This document shows positions 10,384-21,817 of a stretch of 64,000 nucleotides of DNA, in pieces; within the stretch, counting starts at the first letter, position 1, and each line of letters starts with the position of its first letter. Below the pieces are notes generated by a model. That model did no database searches. It was not told the origin of the DNA and worked only from the letters and a program-made list of their open reading frames with translations. The translations under genes and the position numbers were made by a program. Location of the stretch: contig OZ024889.1 of NCBI GenBank assembly GCA_964017195.1, positions 57,166,074 through 57,230,073 on the forward strand, in the 5' to 3' direction. This DNA is from Siderastrea radians (taxonomy: Eukaryota > Cnidaria > Anthozoa > Scleractinia > Rhizangiidae).

Positions 10384-11719
10384 CACCTTTTGCTGTTCAT
10401 TAGCGCAAAACGTACATTCATTTGTGCCAAGCGATGCATCAATAACTTGTATTGTACTTTCTTGAACACCGCAAGCAACATCATTGGTGCGAAACGACTT
10501 TCAATAGCGATATTTAAATACGCGCGAGCATTCAACAGTATCAATAGACAATCAACTGAACGACGGGACAATCATTTGGGTGGAACGTTATTTCATGTGC
10601 GCGCAATGAAAATTCAATAGCACCAATTGACAAACGGTTGCATTTATTGACAATCATTCAACCAAAAATGAAACTTCATTAGTGTTATTAGCATAAACAT
10701 AGGCAATCTATAGCGCGTTTGGACAATCATAGCCATTCGAGATTATATTCTTTAGTGCGTTTTGACAATCATTTGAGCGGCTCAAAATACAATAACACAA
10801 AAGAAAAAATCAATACTACTTGTCATTTCTATTTAAATTTCAGCCTTCGATAAACTCTCTGTTAATACAACGGGGTAGATATGTTTGCATAAAACGGAAC
10901 CATTGCCCACTTTTAGCTGGAGTGATTGTCCCAATATTTCGATTCAAAGCTTCCAAAAGCAGCTGTGTGCGGTAATGGCCCAGAGCAAGGCCCCGATTTC
11001 TTGCTTCATCTCGATTACTGTATACTCCTGGCTGTGGAACGATTAACACCGATTGTATCGGCCACCATGAGATAATCTTCATTTGTGTTTTCAAAAGCTT
11101 GAAGTAATCCTTTCGCGTTGCTCTAGGATGATGCGATTTCTACGAGGCATTTTGGCTGTTTCTGGAGCGACAGAGAAATTGAACTGACGAAAACTTGCTT
11201 TTATACTGCAATTTCATGCTGAATCTTGAGCAATCTTTTTTGTTTTAGCTATTTTTTGATCCATGAACATAGAAAAATACAAAAGTAGTATTGATTTTTT
11301 CTTTTGTGTTATTGTATTTTGAACCGCTCAAATGATTGTCAAAACGCACTAAAGAATATAATCTCGAATGGCTACGATTGTCCAAACGCGCTATAGATTG
11401 CCTTGTTTATGCTAATAACACTAATGAAGTTTCATTTTTGGTTGAATGATTGTCAATAAATGCAACCGTTTGTCAATTGGTGCTATTGAATTTTCATTGC
11501 GCGCACATGAAATAACGTTCCACCCAAATGATTGTCCCGTCGTTTAGTTGATTGTCTATTGATACTGTTGAATGCTCGCGCGTATTTAAATATCGCTATT
11601 GAAAGTCGTTTCGCACCAATGATGTTGCTTGCGGTGTTCAAGAAAGTACAATACAAGTTATTGATGCATCGCTTGGCACAAATGAATGTACGTTTTGCGC
11701 TAATGAACAGCAAAAGGTG
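10384..11719. mobile_element. TA-flanked foldback element with about 435-bp inverted arms
   Basis: The arms at 10384-10819 and 11285-11719 are near-identical inverted copies starting CACCTTTTGCTG. They are flanked by TA on both sides (10382-10383 and 11720-11721). The central 465 bp holds a minus-strand transposase relic (separate entry). TA target duplication and the relic's resemblance to IS630/Tc1/mariner-type proteins suggest that superfamily. Arms this long are unusual for Tc1/mariner. The open frames inside the arms are the same sequence read on opposite strands and are not supported as genes. Confidence 0.8.
10840..11150 (-). pseudogene. Internally deleted transposase (Tc1/mariner-like)
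   Basis: Translation from 11150 begins MPRRNRIILEQRERI. After a frameshift it continues with VADTIGVNRSTARSI, which looks like a helix-turn-helix DNA-binding domain. The frame then jumps to NRDEARNRGLALGHYRTQLL ... CGQW-like SGQWFRFMQTYLPRC and a stop, which I recognise as the C-terminal end of cnidarian transposases of this type. The catalytic DDE core is missing, so the element is non-autonomous. Family placement is from memory and needs a search. Confidence 0.6.
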
Positions 11720-12062
11720 TATTTGAGAGCGGGGATTAATGCATAATTATAATGAGACCTTTTGTCTACCGAAGATGAAGCTGAAACTCAAACTTATCCA
11801 GAGGGCGGAATACTAAGGCAGAAATGTTACCCCACTTTATAGCCCGATCGCCCCAGTAAAGAAAAAAAATCCGACCTGCATTCAGTTGTGTATAGCTGCA
11901 TAGCTAGAGAGATGAAATGTGTACAAAGGTGTGCCATAGGCTGCCGTTGCAGCTATATTGAATTGGGGCGTCCCTCAGTACTTTCAGCCGATACCGTTTA
12001 TTCAATGAAGTGGGCCCTACAAAGTAAACATGGTGACTTACAGTTTTGGTGATTTAAGACTG

Positions 12063-12510
12063 AGCTAATTCACCCGGGTTGTTTTCGAGTGTTAAGAAGA
12101 TTTCTCAGGAAGTTGTCAACTACACTGTAGTAATTCCGCGTCTCGGTGCTATTATAGACGATCCAACAGATAACATTTACATCAAACGCAAACCCTCAAA
12201 ATCGACCCATATGGCTTTAAGGTAAGTTTTCGGTTAAAACTCCCCTTATTTCTTGGTAAATGAACGACAAGCAGTAAATCTGTACGCACAATTGTGTGTT
12301 CTGCGTCACCATGTAAACTTTATCGTCTGGGAATTTGCCCGGTAGTGCATGCCCCCTCCTCCCCGTTGTATACTAGATGGCCTTATAATGCAATGGACAG
12401 TTAACGGTAGAGTTAGCTGTTTTGACCTCGTGCATAAGGTGAAACAAATTTTCCACAACTTATTCACCATCGTGCTTGCGTCATTTGCAAAAACGTGAAT
12501 TTTGGACAAA
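12063..12510 (+). repeat. Dispersed repeat, inverted copy at 15180-15545
   Basis: The segment running from ttcacccgggttg through gaagttgtcaacta and gacgatccaa to the caccatcctgtttgc-like end is matched in inverse orientation at 15180-15545. A partial third copy lies at about 17633-17725. No coding potential or termini are defined. Confidence 0.7.
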
Positions 12511-12559
12511 AACGTGAATTTTGTGGATATCGCGAGAACATGGTTCTTCATCTAACTGT

Positions 12560-13160
12560 CCTTTTGGCATTAGTCGCTATCCTCGTTTGAAAAGTGAAGT
12601 TCATCTATGTTTAAACGCGGATAACATCATAATTAGTAAAGAAAAATCTATCATTATTTTCTGTATAGAGTTATCAACTTTAATTGGAAAGAAATGCATG
12701 GGCTGACATTCGGTGTCTTACTAAAGCCACAAAAACACAAGAGTTTCCAATTTAAAATTTTAAATAGGCATTTAGTCAAAATACTTTTCTCAATGAGGTT
12801 GGTGTTAAGCCTTTCTCAACCTGTTCGCTGTGCAAAGACGCTAAAGGGTCCCTCGAGCATCTCTTTAAATCTCTAGCCCTTATGTCTTTAAGTACTGGTC
12901 AGACATGAATCTAAGGGTCAACTTGTTATCTCTATCTGGGACATCGATATATTGTTCAGTATGTGGAACCACAAGACAATTTTCGCTTTCTTAATCATAT
13001 CCTCCTCATCGCAAAGATTGTGATAGCAATACAGCCACCCCCTGTTTTAAACCGTTTATTTGGAGAGTTAAATTGACTTATCAAATAGAAACCGAAATTT
13101 CCGGAAATCTAACAACAAATTGAAATGGGACAAATACGTAAATAACTGTTAAAGGCGATA
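12560..13160 (+). mobile_element. Second LINE (L1/Tx1-like) 3' remnant
   Basis: The plus strand reads FQFKILNRHL, then after a one-base frameshift STCSLCKDAKGSLEHLFKSL, which is the C-x2-C...H zinc knuckle of L1-like ORF2 C-termini. A later segment, RVKLTYQIETEI, fits the terminal helical tail. Several stops follow. It is opposite in orientation to the 8.2-kb LINE and has a different sequence, so it is a separate insertion. Confidence 0.65.
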
Positions 13161-13164
13161 GTTA

Positions 13165-13950
13165 ATATCTTTAATAATGTATCTTCTGCTCTCGTGGGCT
13201 CGTCATACTACCTTAAAAAATATTGTTCAAAATAACGTGTAAAATAGTGTCTCCATGGGCGAGTGTGTGTGTGTCTCTTTTGTGTTATTGTAGTGACTTT
13301 TTTCTCATTGATTTATGTAGACTGTTGTATCAAAAACCCAAGCATTGCAATAAAAACAATAATTCTAGTTTGACAATCCAAAGATGTCAGCGCGCTATAT
13401 TCCTCTCCACTGGGGTTGAAAATTCCTCCGAAAAATATTTTAAGCTTTAGAGCTCATTTTAGTTCTTTGATAATTGACAGTCCTTCCCCTAAACAACTTT
13501 CTCACCCTAAATATGAAAGAAATAACATACACATTTCCTATTATGGCGAAGAATCTAGTATGACGCATGAATTTCGTAGCGCAATAGTGAAAGCAATTCC
13601 GACTTATACTTTGGCTTTGCATACATGTACTCCGGTTGCAGAAGAAGTCCTTCCTGTTTATACTAGTAAGCCCTAAAAACTGAGATTCTGGAGAGTGTTG
13701 CAAAAGTTGACTGGTTTATAAAATGACAGTTGTAAATTTACCTGGGATACAACTGAATTTTAAGCTTTTATACAATTTTTAATGGGCTCCGTGAATAGTA
13801 ATCCTACCCTGTGATTGAATGCGCGATAATTGTATGAATTCAAGATAATTCTAAAGTTGTTGTAGACAAATGAAAGTCTACCCGCACGCACACCTCGAAA
13901 AATGGCATCACTTATGTATATCAACATTAGTGAATAAAACGACGTTCAAC
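13165..13950. other. Intron sequence with no supported feature
   Basis: Only short, mutually overlapping open frames are present on both strands, with no domain, splice pattern or repeat partner recognised. Confidence 0.5.
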
Positions 13951-13954
13951 CTAC

Positions 13955-14069
13955 CTGGGGTATTGAGCTGCTTCGTGGGCAGAGAGGAACACTTGACATG
14001 AAGATACTTTCTGCCTAGGATGCTTATGCTTGCATATACACAGAACACAGAAATCACAAATAGCCTCAT
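13955..14069 (-). CDS. First coding exon of gene 1: signal peptide
   Basis: The ATG at 14067-14069 opens a 115-nt exon (38 codons plus one base). The product begins MRLFVISVFCVYASISILG, a short basic start followed by a hydrophobic core, which is a typical secretory signal. A hydrophilic segment KYLHVKCSSLPTKQLNTP follows. The donor is a strong CAG|gtaggt before 13955, phase 1, which fits the phase-1 TSP1 exon at 8180. The upstream spacer is shared with a divergent plus-strand exon at 14429. The product is therefore predicted to be secreted, with TSP1 then EGF modules. Linkage across the 5.8-kb intron is inferred from phase and module logic, and an unseen exon could intervene. Confidence 0.75.
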
Positions 14070-14265
14070 GGCTGCAGTTGACTGTAAAATCCCAAGGGAG
14101 GTCAGGTTGTAGTAATGTTAATCTGCCGAGTTACCGTGTGACTGCAGTTGGAACCGTAAAAATGGTTATTCTTTTAGCACGCAGGAATGACCTTCTTACC
14201 GCTCGAATGTAACTGTTTCTATAGTATACTGACGGAATTTGAGTACGTTAGATTTGGTGTGTAGT

Positions 14266-14275
14266 GTCACGTGAC
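14266..14275. promoter_or_regulatory. GTCACGTGAC palindrome between divergent genes
   Basis: A perfect 10-bp palindrome lies about 200 bp upstream of the gene 1 ATG and 155 bp upstream of the plus-strand ATG at 14429. It is an E-box matching the CLEAR element known for TFEB/MITF-type bHLH-zip factors. The regulatory role here is inferred from the motif and its position in a bidirectional promoter-sized spacer. Confidence 0.55.
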
Positions 14276-14372
14276 GTTTGATGTAAGCAAACCGCGAAAG
14301 TTCTAAAATCCGGTTCTCAAACAACCACTACACGCCTACGAACTACTAGTCGCTATTTCAAGTTCCCATAAC

Positions 14373-14380
14373 TATATAAT
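14373..14380 (+). promoter_or_regulatory. TATA-like box before the 14429 exon
   Basis: TATATAAT lies 49 bp before the ATG at 14429. Spacing would allow a short 5' leader. Motif only. Confidence 0.35.
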
Positions 14381-14428
14381 TTTTCCATTACTTAAGGTCT
14401 TTGAAACTCGTATAGTTCCAGGTTCAAG

Positions 14429-14502
14429 ATGTCAAAGCAGAAGAATAAGAGCGACTTCAACGCCATGAATGTGGCAGAACTCAAAGGAACGTGGAGTTTT
14501 CA
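14429..14502 (+). CDS. Short first exon of an unknown plus-strand gene
   Basis: The ATG at 14429 starts MSKQKNKSDFNAMNVAELKG and the frame runs to a good donor (ca|gtaagc at 14503), phase 2. Without splicing it stops one codon later, giving a 25-residue peptide. The N-terminus, basic then AMNVAELK, resembles the start of a SAP-like helix-extended-loop-helix domain, but it is too short to assign. It is divergent from gene 1. No matching downstream exon was identified, and the DNA that follows is repeat-rich, so this may be a real 5' exon or a relic. Confidence 0.4.
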
Positions 14503-14854
14503 GTAAGCGGATATTTGAAAACTTGATTAGTGAAAAACGCACCAGATAAAACCGGATGTTATTCAAGTTTAGGGTCTCGGCTTATATGTCAAAATTTGTT
14601 TGTTTTGCTTTTGAACAGTACCGAAATGTTTAAACCAGTTCGTTTCGATCTGCTTCTGCTGGAGTGCATAAATTTTATTCAGCTTATGTCAAAACCAACA
14701 AGCTGCTCAGTTCACATTTGTCTCGTACTCGGGTTAACATTTGAACTGTACCCTTTTTCAGTCGCGCTAAACTACGATTCTGTGAACGAACGGCTTTTGA
14801 CTCCTTTCTTCTGTGCTACTTTTAAACTAAATTAAATTAAATTAAATTATTTCA

Positions 14855-15178
14855 CCCTATCAACAGAGTATGTGGTCTCTAATCTCTGGAAAGAGACAGA
14901 CCTGGGGACTGTTGAGCCGTTTTTAGTTTTTACCTACCTGCAAAGTATGAGAACAAATCTGGCTACGTAATAAGATCCGTGGTCACAATTCAAGTACGCA
15001 GTTGAAATAAAATGAGAACTAATCTGAGAAGTTTGTAAGAGCTAGTAGCCGGATTCAGATAGCAAAAAGTCACTACCGTTTACCTTAGATATAGCTAACT
15101 TTTTCAGTTGAAAGCCTGACAAGATTAAAATTTCCGCTAAGGAAACAAAATGCTTAGTTTGGCACAGTCTTGGCAGAG
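14855..15178. repeat. Direct copy of the 9540-9895 repeat
   Basis: Same orientation and order of blocks as 9540-9895 with scattered substitutions and small deletions. It abuts the inverted repeat that starts at 15180. Confidence 0.75.
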
Positions 15179-15179
15179 A

Positions 15180-15545
15180 GCAAATGGCGCAAACAGGATG
15201 GTGATTAAGTTGTGGGAAATTTGCCACCTTGTACATGAGGTGAAAACAATTAAATCTACTGTTAGCTGCCCATTACATTATAAGGCCATCTTGTGTGTAA
15301 CGAGGGGAAGGGGGACATGCACTGGGGCAAGACGCAGAACAAACAAGTACGCACACATTTACTGCTTGTCGTTCTTTTACCAAGAAATACCAAAACGTAC
15401 CATAACGCCATATTGGTTGATTTTGAGGGTTTGCGTGTGTTGGAATGTTATTGGATCGTCTATAATAACACCCTGACACGCAATTACTAGTTGACAACTT
15501 CCTGCGAAATCTCCTGAACACTTGAAATTAACCCGGGTGAATTAA
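15180..15545 (-). repeat. Inverted copy of the 12063-12510 repeat
   Basis: The reverse complement of the 12.1-12.5 kb repeat, keeping the order of its landmarks. The overlapping frames on both strands here are shadows of the repeat. Confidence 0.7.
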
Positions 15546-15714
15546 TTGCGATTGAGCCTGAAGGAAAAATTTCGGCGAGGCTTTGGACGGGATTTGATTT
15601 GAGTTCATTTCATTTCATATGTTGGGATTTCACTTCCACCGTAATATACATTATTTATCACACATTTATTGTCATCTCATTTATGAACTCTACGGTGTTA
15701 ATTTGAACTCACAA

Positions 15715-15985
15715 TTGACCGCTCCCAACATATAAGGCCTGGGTAGCTCAGTTGGTTAAAGCATCACACTAGCAGCGTAAAACTCACGAGTTCAAATCCC
15801 GTTCAAAGCCTCGAAATATTTTCAGCCTTAATCACAGTTTATTTACTTGCGTACATAACTACGAGGATTATTCCTCATCTGATTTCACTTCTGTAGTTGA
15901 TATTTGATTTATCACGTATTCACGTCATCTCAATCCCTAATCTGTTCTAATTGTCCTTTCTTAGCCAAATTTCTTCCTCCGAAAA
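15715..15985 (+). mobile_element. tRNA-derived SINE (copy b)
   Basis: The head at about 15736-15812 has TAGCTCAGTTGG (box A) and AGTTCAAATCC (box B), with CTAGCAG in the anticodon loop position. The body extends to about 15985. It is tail-to-tail with copy c, forming a palindrome of about 540 bp centred near 15990. Confidence 0.75.
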
Positions 15986-15995
15986 ATTGATCAGA

Positions 15996-16262
15996 AGAAG
16001 AAATTTGGCCAAAAAAGGACAATTAGGACAGATTAGGGATTGAGATGACAGTGAATACGTGGTAAATCCGTATCTGAACTGAGGAAGTGAAATGAGATGA
16101 AGAATGACCCTTGTAGTTATGTACACAATTAAAGAAATTGCGATTAAACCTGAAATATTTTCCAGGCCTTGGACGGGATTTGAACTCGTGACTTTTACAC
16201 TACTAGTGTGATGCTCTAACCAACTGAGCTACCAAGGCCTCATATGTTGGGAGCGGTCAACT
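15996..16262 (-). mobile_element. tRNA-derived SINE (copy c)
   Basis: Inverted relative to copy b, with the head at about 16243 down to 16164. Its anticodon loop reads CTAGTAG (AGU, threonine) where copies a and b have AGC, which suggests a tRNA-Thr ancestor. Confidence 0.75.
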
Positions 16263-16652
16263 GTGAGTTCAAATACATCGTAGAGTTCATAAAAGAGATG
16301 ACAATTAAACTCTTTTTAAGAATGTTGAGGCTGAAATTGACCCAGATTTTAAGAACGTACTAAGAACGTACCCAAGCTGAGACTAAGAGACAAAGCAGTA
16401 ACTTTATTCAGTTCTGCGTCCGTTTTTGCATCGAGCTAAAAACACGTAGTAACAACATGACTTTTATCGAGTCACATTTTCTTATTTTTTTAATATAGAG
16501 CTCAGACTATATTTTCTTGTTATTCTCAACTGTGGAAGAGTAATAAAGTGAATTTTGCTGAGAAGAAAAAACAAAAACAGCTTGTATGTCAAAGAAATTT
16601 GACACGATACAGCGCACGAATGGGCGTTTTAAGGTTTCCTGGTCACGTTTAC

Positions 16653-17412
16653 CGTATTTTCTCGATTAAACGCCGGACCCCGAATAAACGCCGGGTTCAA
16701 ATAAACGCCGGGTCTACAGGGGCGAGTTTAAAATAAACGCCCCCGGTGTTTATTCGGGGTCCCGGCGTTTATTCGAGACGAGTATATTAAATCAGGAGGA
16801 TGTGTCGTAACCGCATACTAGTTCCCTTTCTACCATTTTATTTGAATTTTAGCCACTGATAATCAAACCTAAACTTTACAATTGTTCTTCGGAGAAACAA
16901 ACGACGCATCAGGTATCGTTTCAATTTCTCTTAATCATGGTAACTTTTCTGCGGGCTTGTCATCAAGCCAGGATCATCTCGAGCGTTTCTCCAGCGTTTT
17001 TCCAGCAGTTTCTCGAATCGCTCCATAATTTTGCCGTTCAGAACTCATGGAGCAGGAACTTCTACACCATCTTGTTGCCAATTGCCTGCAAAGTACGTTT
17101 GCTGTAGAACAGTTGCCGATACATTTTTTCCGTGTTTCACGGAGAAAAATTCACGTTGAGAAGAGCCTTAATCACCGTTCCTGTCAGTGTTGGTGACATT
17201 GTTTTATATTTTTGACGTTTTTGTTGAAATTTGGTTCTTAATTCAACAAACCTTCAGTGCTGCTGGTAAAAAAATGACTGGCTAAAAAAGGTCGAAAAAT
17301 GCACTCAATAAATAAACGCCGGGCCCCGAATAAGCCCCGGGTTCGAATAAACGCCGGGTCTACGAGGCCGAGTTTTAAATAAACGCCCCCGGCGTTTAAT
17401 CGAGAAAATATG
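16653..17412. mobile_element. TA-flanked element with 24-bp terminal inverted repeats
   Basis: The ends are CCGTATTTTCTCGATTAAAC at the left and its near-exact inverse at the right, flanked by TA on both sides. Both ends carry subterminal repeats of the motif AATAAACGCCGGG in direct and inverted orientation. The 760-bp interior has no coding sequence. A single end of a related element is at 57550-57620. Confidence 0.75.
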
Positions 17413-17414
17413 GT

Positions 17415-18790
17415 ATATCAGTTTTCTGAAATTCTATACCACGTAACTCAAAACGTGAATATAATAAGAACATTCAGTTTCGGTTCAGCCTCAGCCGCAA
17501 AATTAGACGTTCTTATATACAAAAAAGTGTATAAACTGTGGAAGTGAAATCCCAAAATGTGTGATAAAAAAAAATCAAATCAAATCCCGTTCAAAGCCTT
17601 TCAATTTTTTCTTCAGGCTCAATCGCAATAAATTCACCCGGGGTATTTTCAAATGTTAAGAGATTTCTCAGGAAGTTGTCAACTAGTAATTCCGTGTCTC
17701 GGTGTTATTAGAGACGATCCAATAACATTTCTAAATAACAAGCGACTACAACAAAAAGTATCTAAGGAATCCAGCAGATGAGATTCTTTTACTATTTGTT
17801 CTAGATAGCCAGACGTCTTTGGTAGCCACGTTGAATATAGAAGAACAGCGAATTTATGGTACAGTTACATACACTTGCACTCAGTAATAAATTAACTTTT
17901 GTTGCTGTTATAATATTGGCGACACTAAGCCCCTCCTCCTCTCCCTAACAATGATAAACAATTTTATTAGAATGCTTTATCTAATCATGAAAAGGAGGGT
18001 CGAGGGGAATGTCTTAAATGACGTTTTATTGAGAGTTCCATCATTGCTGATCGGGAAAATAGTATCCAAGGAAAACGGCTAAAAGCTTAGCCAAGGAAGT
18101 ATCCACTTATAAGTCAGTTAATTGAGGTGGTGTTACTCAAAACTGCAGACTTAGTGCCCGATAATTTCGAAAAAATGTCTCTAAACGTGAAATATTAAAT
18201 ACAATTTATGCAATGTGAAGGAAATACAGTGTAAAACATACAAACTCGTCAAAGTAACAGACATCAGTTAAAAAACGCAGATGGAAAAGAGACCAACCTC
18301 CTAGTGCGATTGGACAAAAATCAAGCGTTTGCTCATCAGAAAAAATTAAATTAATTAAAAATTAGTTTTGGCTGAGACTAAAAAATCCTAAGTGGTGTTC
18401 TTCAACCACAAAAATTCAACTTATAAACAGAAAACTAAAGAAATACTAGGCACGTTAAAAAATTTAGAGAAACGGAAATGAGTTTCCATTTCATATATAT
18501 GTTTTGTTTAATCTGTGTCACAAGTAAAAAGAACTTGGCCAATTACCAAAGTTTCTAAGAGCTAGCGAGAGTTGTGATTGGGAGAAAGAAGTATCACTTT
18601 AATAAAGCACTGGCTATGACCTAATGGGAGTTTAAGGGGTTTTGTTCGGATTTTGATCCCAAAAGTGTTCTTGTGGTCTTTAAAATATTAATCTTTTGTA
18701 TTTTGTTGCTCCAGTAGACACAGAAAAGAAGCACTATTCGCTGCTTTAACTTATTTTACAATTTTTGAAACTTAGCGAAAAGGATTAAAA
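17415..18790. other. Spacer upstream of the coiled-coil locus
   Basis: It contains a partial copy of the 12.1-kb repeat (about 17633-17725) and a SINE-like fragment before it. The last 100 bp before the ATG at 18795 ends in an A/G-rich stretch. No promoter element stands out. Confidence 0.5.
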
Positions 18791-18794
18791 AAAG

Positions 18795-21200
18795 ATGTCA
18801 GGGACAGAAATGCAAGCAGTCCCAATGGATGACGGCTGGGGAAGCCCGAATTACGTTCAGCCCATATCTACCTCGATGGCAAATATTGAGATGCCAATAA
18901 ACGACCAAGGGCAGAACTGGAATATGAAAGTGGTGGGAACAATTCCAGTCGACAACGGTGCAGAGATAGAGTCACTCAAGCAAACAATTCAGACACTGGA
19001 AGAGGAGAAGAAAAGCATCAATGACATGTACGTAAAATCCGTCACGGAGTACGAAGTGTCTAAAACAAAGATCAATCAAGAATCATAATTAAGATCAGGG
19101 CAACTGAAACTTGAAAGAGATAACTGGCAGAAGAAGTACAGCGAGTCACAAAGAGAAGTGCAGAGACTCAAGCAGAAGATTTGCACGATGGAGATAGAAA
19201 ACCTTAGAATGATTGAAGACGTGAAGCGCGAGCTCACAAACAAGTGAAAAGTGGAGAAAGCAGAAATGGAGACGAGATTTTCGACTGAAAAAGATGAAAT
19301 GCAAGATAATACCGAAGAGCAAATACAAATGCTTAAGGCGGAAAACGAGGGGCTCTTGCAGACGTATCAGAAGGGCACAAAAGACTATGAAGTCAAGATT
19401 GTGCAGATTCAGCAAGATTATGAAGCAAAGCTAGGTCAACTTAAAACCGACAAAGAAAAGTTAGAAAAGAAAAATACTACCCTCAGTACACTAATTACAA
19501 CATGGCGCGAGAAATGTTCTGCCCTTGAAAAGCAGTACGAGGAAATGCTGGCCAGCCTTAGAATTGAATTAACAGAGAAGTTCCAAACGGAAAAGGGTGA
19601 GATGGAAGCTATGTTCTCGAAAGAGAAAGAATCAGTGATTGACGCACATCAAAAGGCTCTTGATGAATACGAACTGAAAATTAGTTCGGTCACTCAACAG
19701 TACGAAGAAAAACTGACAGTGCTCAAAACACAGAAGGACAAGTTTGAGGAGAGCTATAATAGTTCTCTGGTGGAAATAGCAGAGTTAAAGAGAAATGCAA
19801 AGAGGTGGAAGAAAATTATAACTTGCAGATGAAGGAGCTGCAAGAGAAGCTGAAGTCTGAGTACAACCAGAACGAGAATGCTATAGAAAACGAGTTTGAT
19901 GCGGAGAAACAAGAAATAATAATAAAATATAAGAAAATCATTCAGCAGAGTGAAGTACGAATCCAAGAAATATAAAAGGAAAACAAATTGGTTATTATGA
20001 AGCTGGAAACTGAGAAAACACAGCTAATAGAGAAATACTCTGCAGAAATCAAGTCTTGGAAGGAAAAGCTCGCAAATCTCGAACACAAGTACAAAGAAGA
20101 CATAAAACTCTTGGAGAAAGAGCTTATTGAGAAATACAAAAAGGAGAATGAAGAATTCGAAGCAAACTTTTTAAAAGAAAAGGAAGAACTCATCGAAAGT
20201 CATAAGACTACAATTCAAGGGTACGAAACTAAGATTACCAGCATTCAGCAGGAACACGAGGTAAAGATAGCCCAGTTCGAGAAGGAAGTGGAAAGGCTTG
20301 AAGAAACCAAGAAATCAAATGTTGAAAAACTTGAACTTGTAGTGCTGAAACAAAACCACGAGAAGCAACTTAAGGATGTCAAAGAGGAGATGACAGAGAA
20401 ATGCAAAAGTGAAATTGAAAAGAGGTTTGCAAAAGAGAAGACTACTTTGATCGAATCTCACGCGACTGTAGTACAAGAGTACGAAGAAAAGATGACTGCT
20501 GTTCAAGACAAGATGGATGCACAGGAAGAAAAGATGGAAAGTGAAGTGAAAAGCTTAAAGGAGTCACACCAGAAAGCTATGGAGGCGCTAAGACAAGAAA
20601 TGACTGAGTTAGAGAAGCAGCATAAATCGATCACTAAGGAACTAAGAGAGGAAATGACAGAGAAGTTTGACAAAGAGAAAACAGAATTGGAAGCAAGCTA
20701 TCTGAAGCAGATAGAAGAGTTAAAAGTTTCCAGCGCAAACACGGTGAAAGCCTATGAAGAGCAAATAGATGGCATCAAAGAGAGGTACGAGAAGAAACTG
20801 GCAGATTTATAAGCAGCCATGGAAGCCAACGAGGAGAAATACAAAGGAAAGATCCAAGGTCTGAGAGAGGAGTTGTCAAGCGCCATCGACAAGTACGAAC
20901 AGCTCATTAAAGACACGAAGAAAGAAATTCGACAAAAATATGAGAAGGAAAAGGAGGAAATGGAAAGTGAATTTTCTGAAGAGAAAAAAAAAATTAACCG
21001 AGACTCACGAACAAACTGTTATTGAGTACGAAAAGAAGATTGCTAATTTGCAAGAAGAAATTAAGGCAAAGCTAGAGAAAATGAAAGAGGAGAGAGAATC
21101 CTTGAGAGAGGCACATTCCAAGAAAGAAGAAGAATTGACGCAAAAATGCAAATCGTTAGAGGAAACCTACAAAACAAAAATCACAGAAATTAAAACGTTC
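18795..21200 (+). pseudogene. Coiled-coil protein locus, 5' part (broken)
   Basis: The ATG at 18795 begins an N-terminal region of about 60 residues with MDDGWGSPNY and GQNWNMK, and no coil. Lysine/glutamate-rich heptads then run without introns. Units of about 92 residues recur, each with a [F/Y]xxEKxExE segment followed by a Y-E-x-K-I...Y-E-x-K-L segment. The Y of the second motif falls near 19386, 19668, 19949, 20222, 20480, 20753 and 21027. In-frame stops occur at 19086, 19242-19247, 19971 and 20810, with frameshifts near 19790 and in the A9 run near 20990. The frame is otherwise preserved, so decay is fairly recent or the assembly is imperfect. The protein type is an uncharacterised long coiled coil with no motor or known head domain. 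A 7.7-kb transposon interrupts it at 21201. Confidence 0.75.
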
Positions 21201-21204
21201 TTAA
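21201..21204. repeat. TTAA target-site duplication, left
   Basis: TTAA precedes the left end of the large element and is repeated at 28936-28939. Joining the flanks through one TTAA keeps the coiled-coil frame open (EIKTF, L, KDTCVKEKNELE). Confidence 0.9.
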
Positions 21205-21817
21205 GAGCCACAGTCTTTAACTTTCGAGAATCCGCGGTCAGGAAGCGAAAATTCGAATTTTCTTTTTCTACACCAAAAAGACCCTTTTGGTGAACCTTTT
21301 TAAAAAATGATACCCAAAAGTTCCAGCGAGGCCTTATTTTGACAAAAACGGACAAAGTTCGAAAAGCTGCCCAACCGCCGTCGAAGGCCGGGGTAAATTA
21401 TGCAAATTAGCGTATTTTCAACTCGCCAGAACATGACAACAAAAGTTCGGACTAAATTCACTTTTTCACCATTTGTTATTCATCCCTTGGAATTCCTTTT
21501 AAACTACATTTCATTGCCATGTTAACAATTTTTCTTTGCTATTTACACGCTTAAAAAATATAGCATTCGCTCTTCAGTTGATTCATCAAATTTTACCTTA
21601 TTTCGGAAGATCACAGCGCCGGGGGTATACGTATCTACAGGGCAAAAAGGGATTCTATCGAACGGGCAATTATTCTTCTTTATCATACTGAAATAGTTAG
21701 TTTGGCCCGTAAAAAGCAAGCGCGCTAGAGGCAAAAACGTAGAGACCATTTTCACACATTTCGCCGTTTTCTCTGTTGTTCTCATATTACAAGCTGCATA
21801 TCATTTTGAAACAAAAA

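Noticed and set aside
10330..10620. 96-residue frame mirrored at 11483-11713
   Set aside because: It is the inverted arm of the foldback element read in each arm; no domain was recognised.
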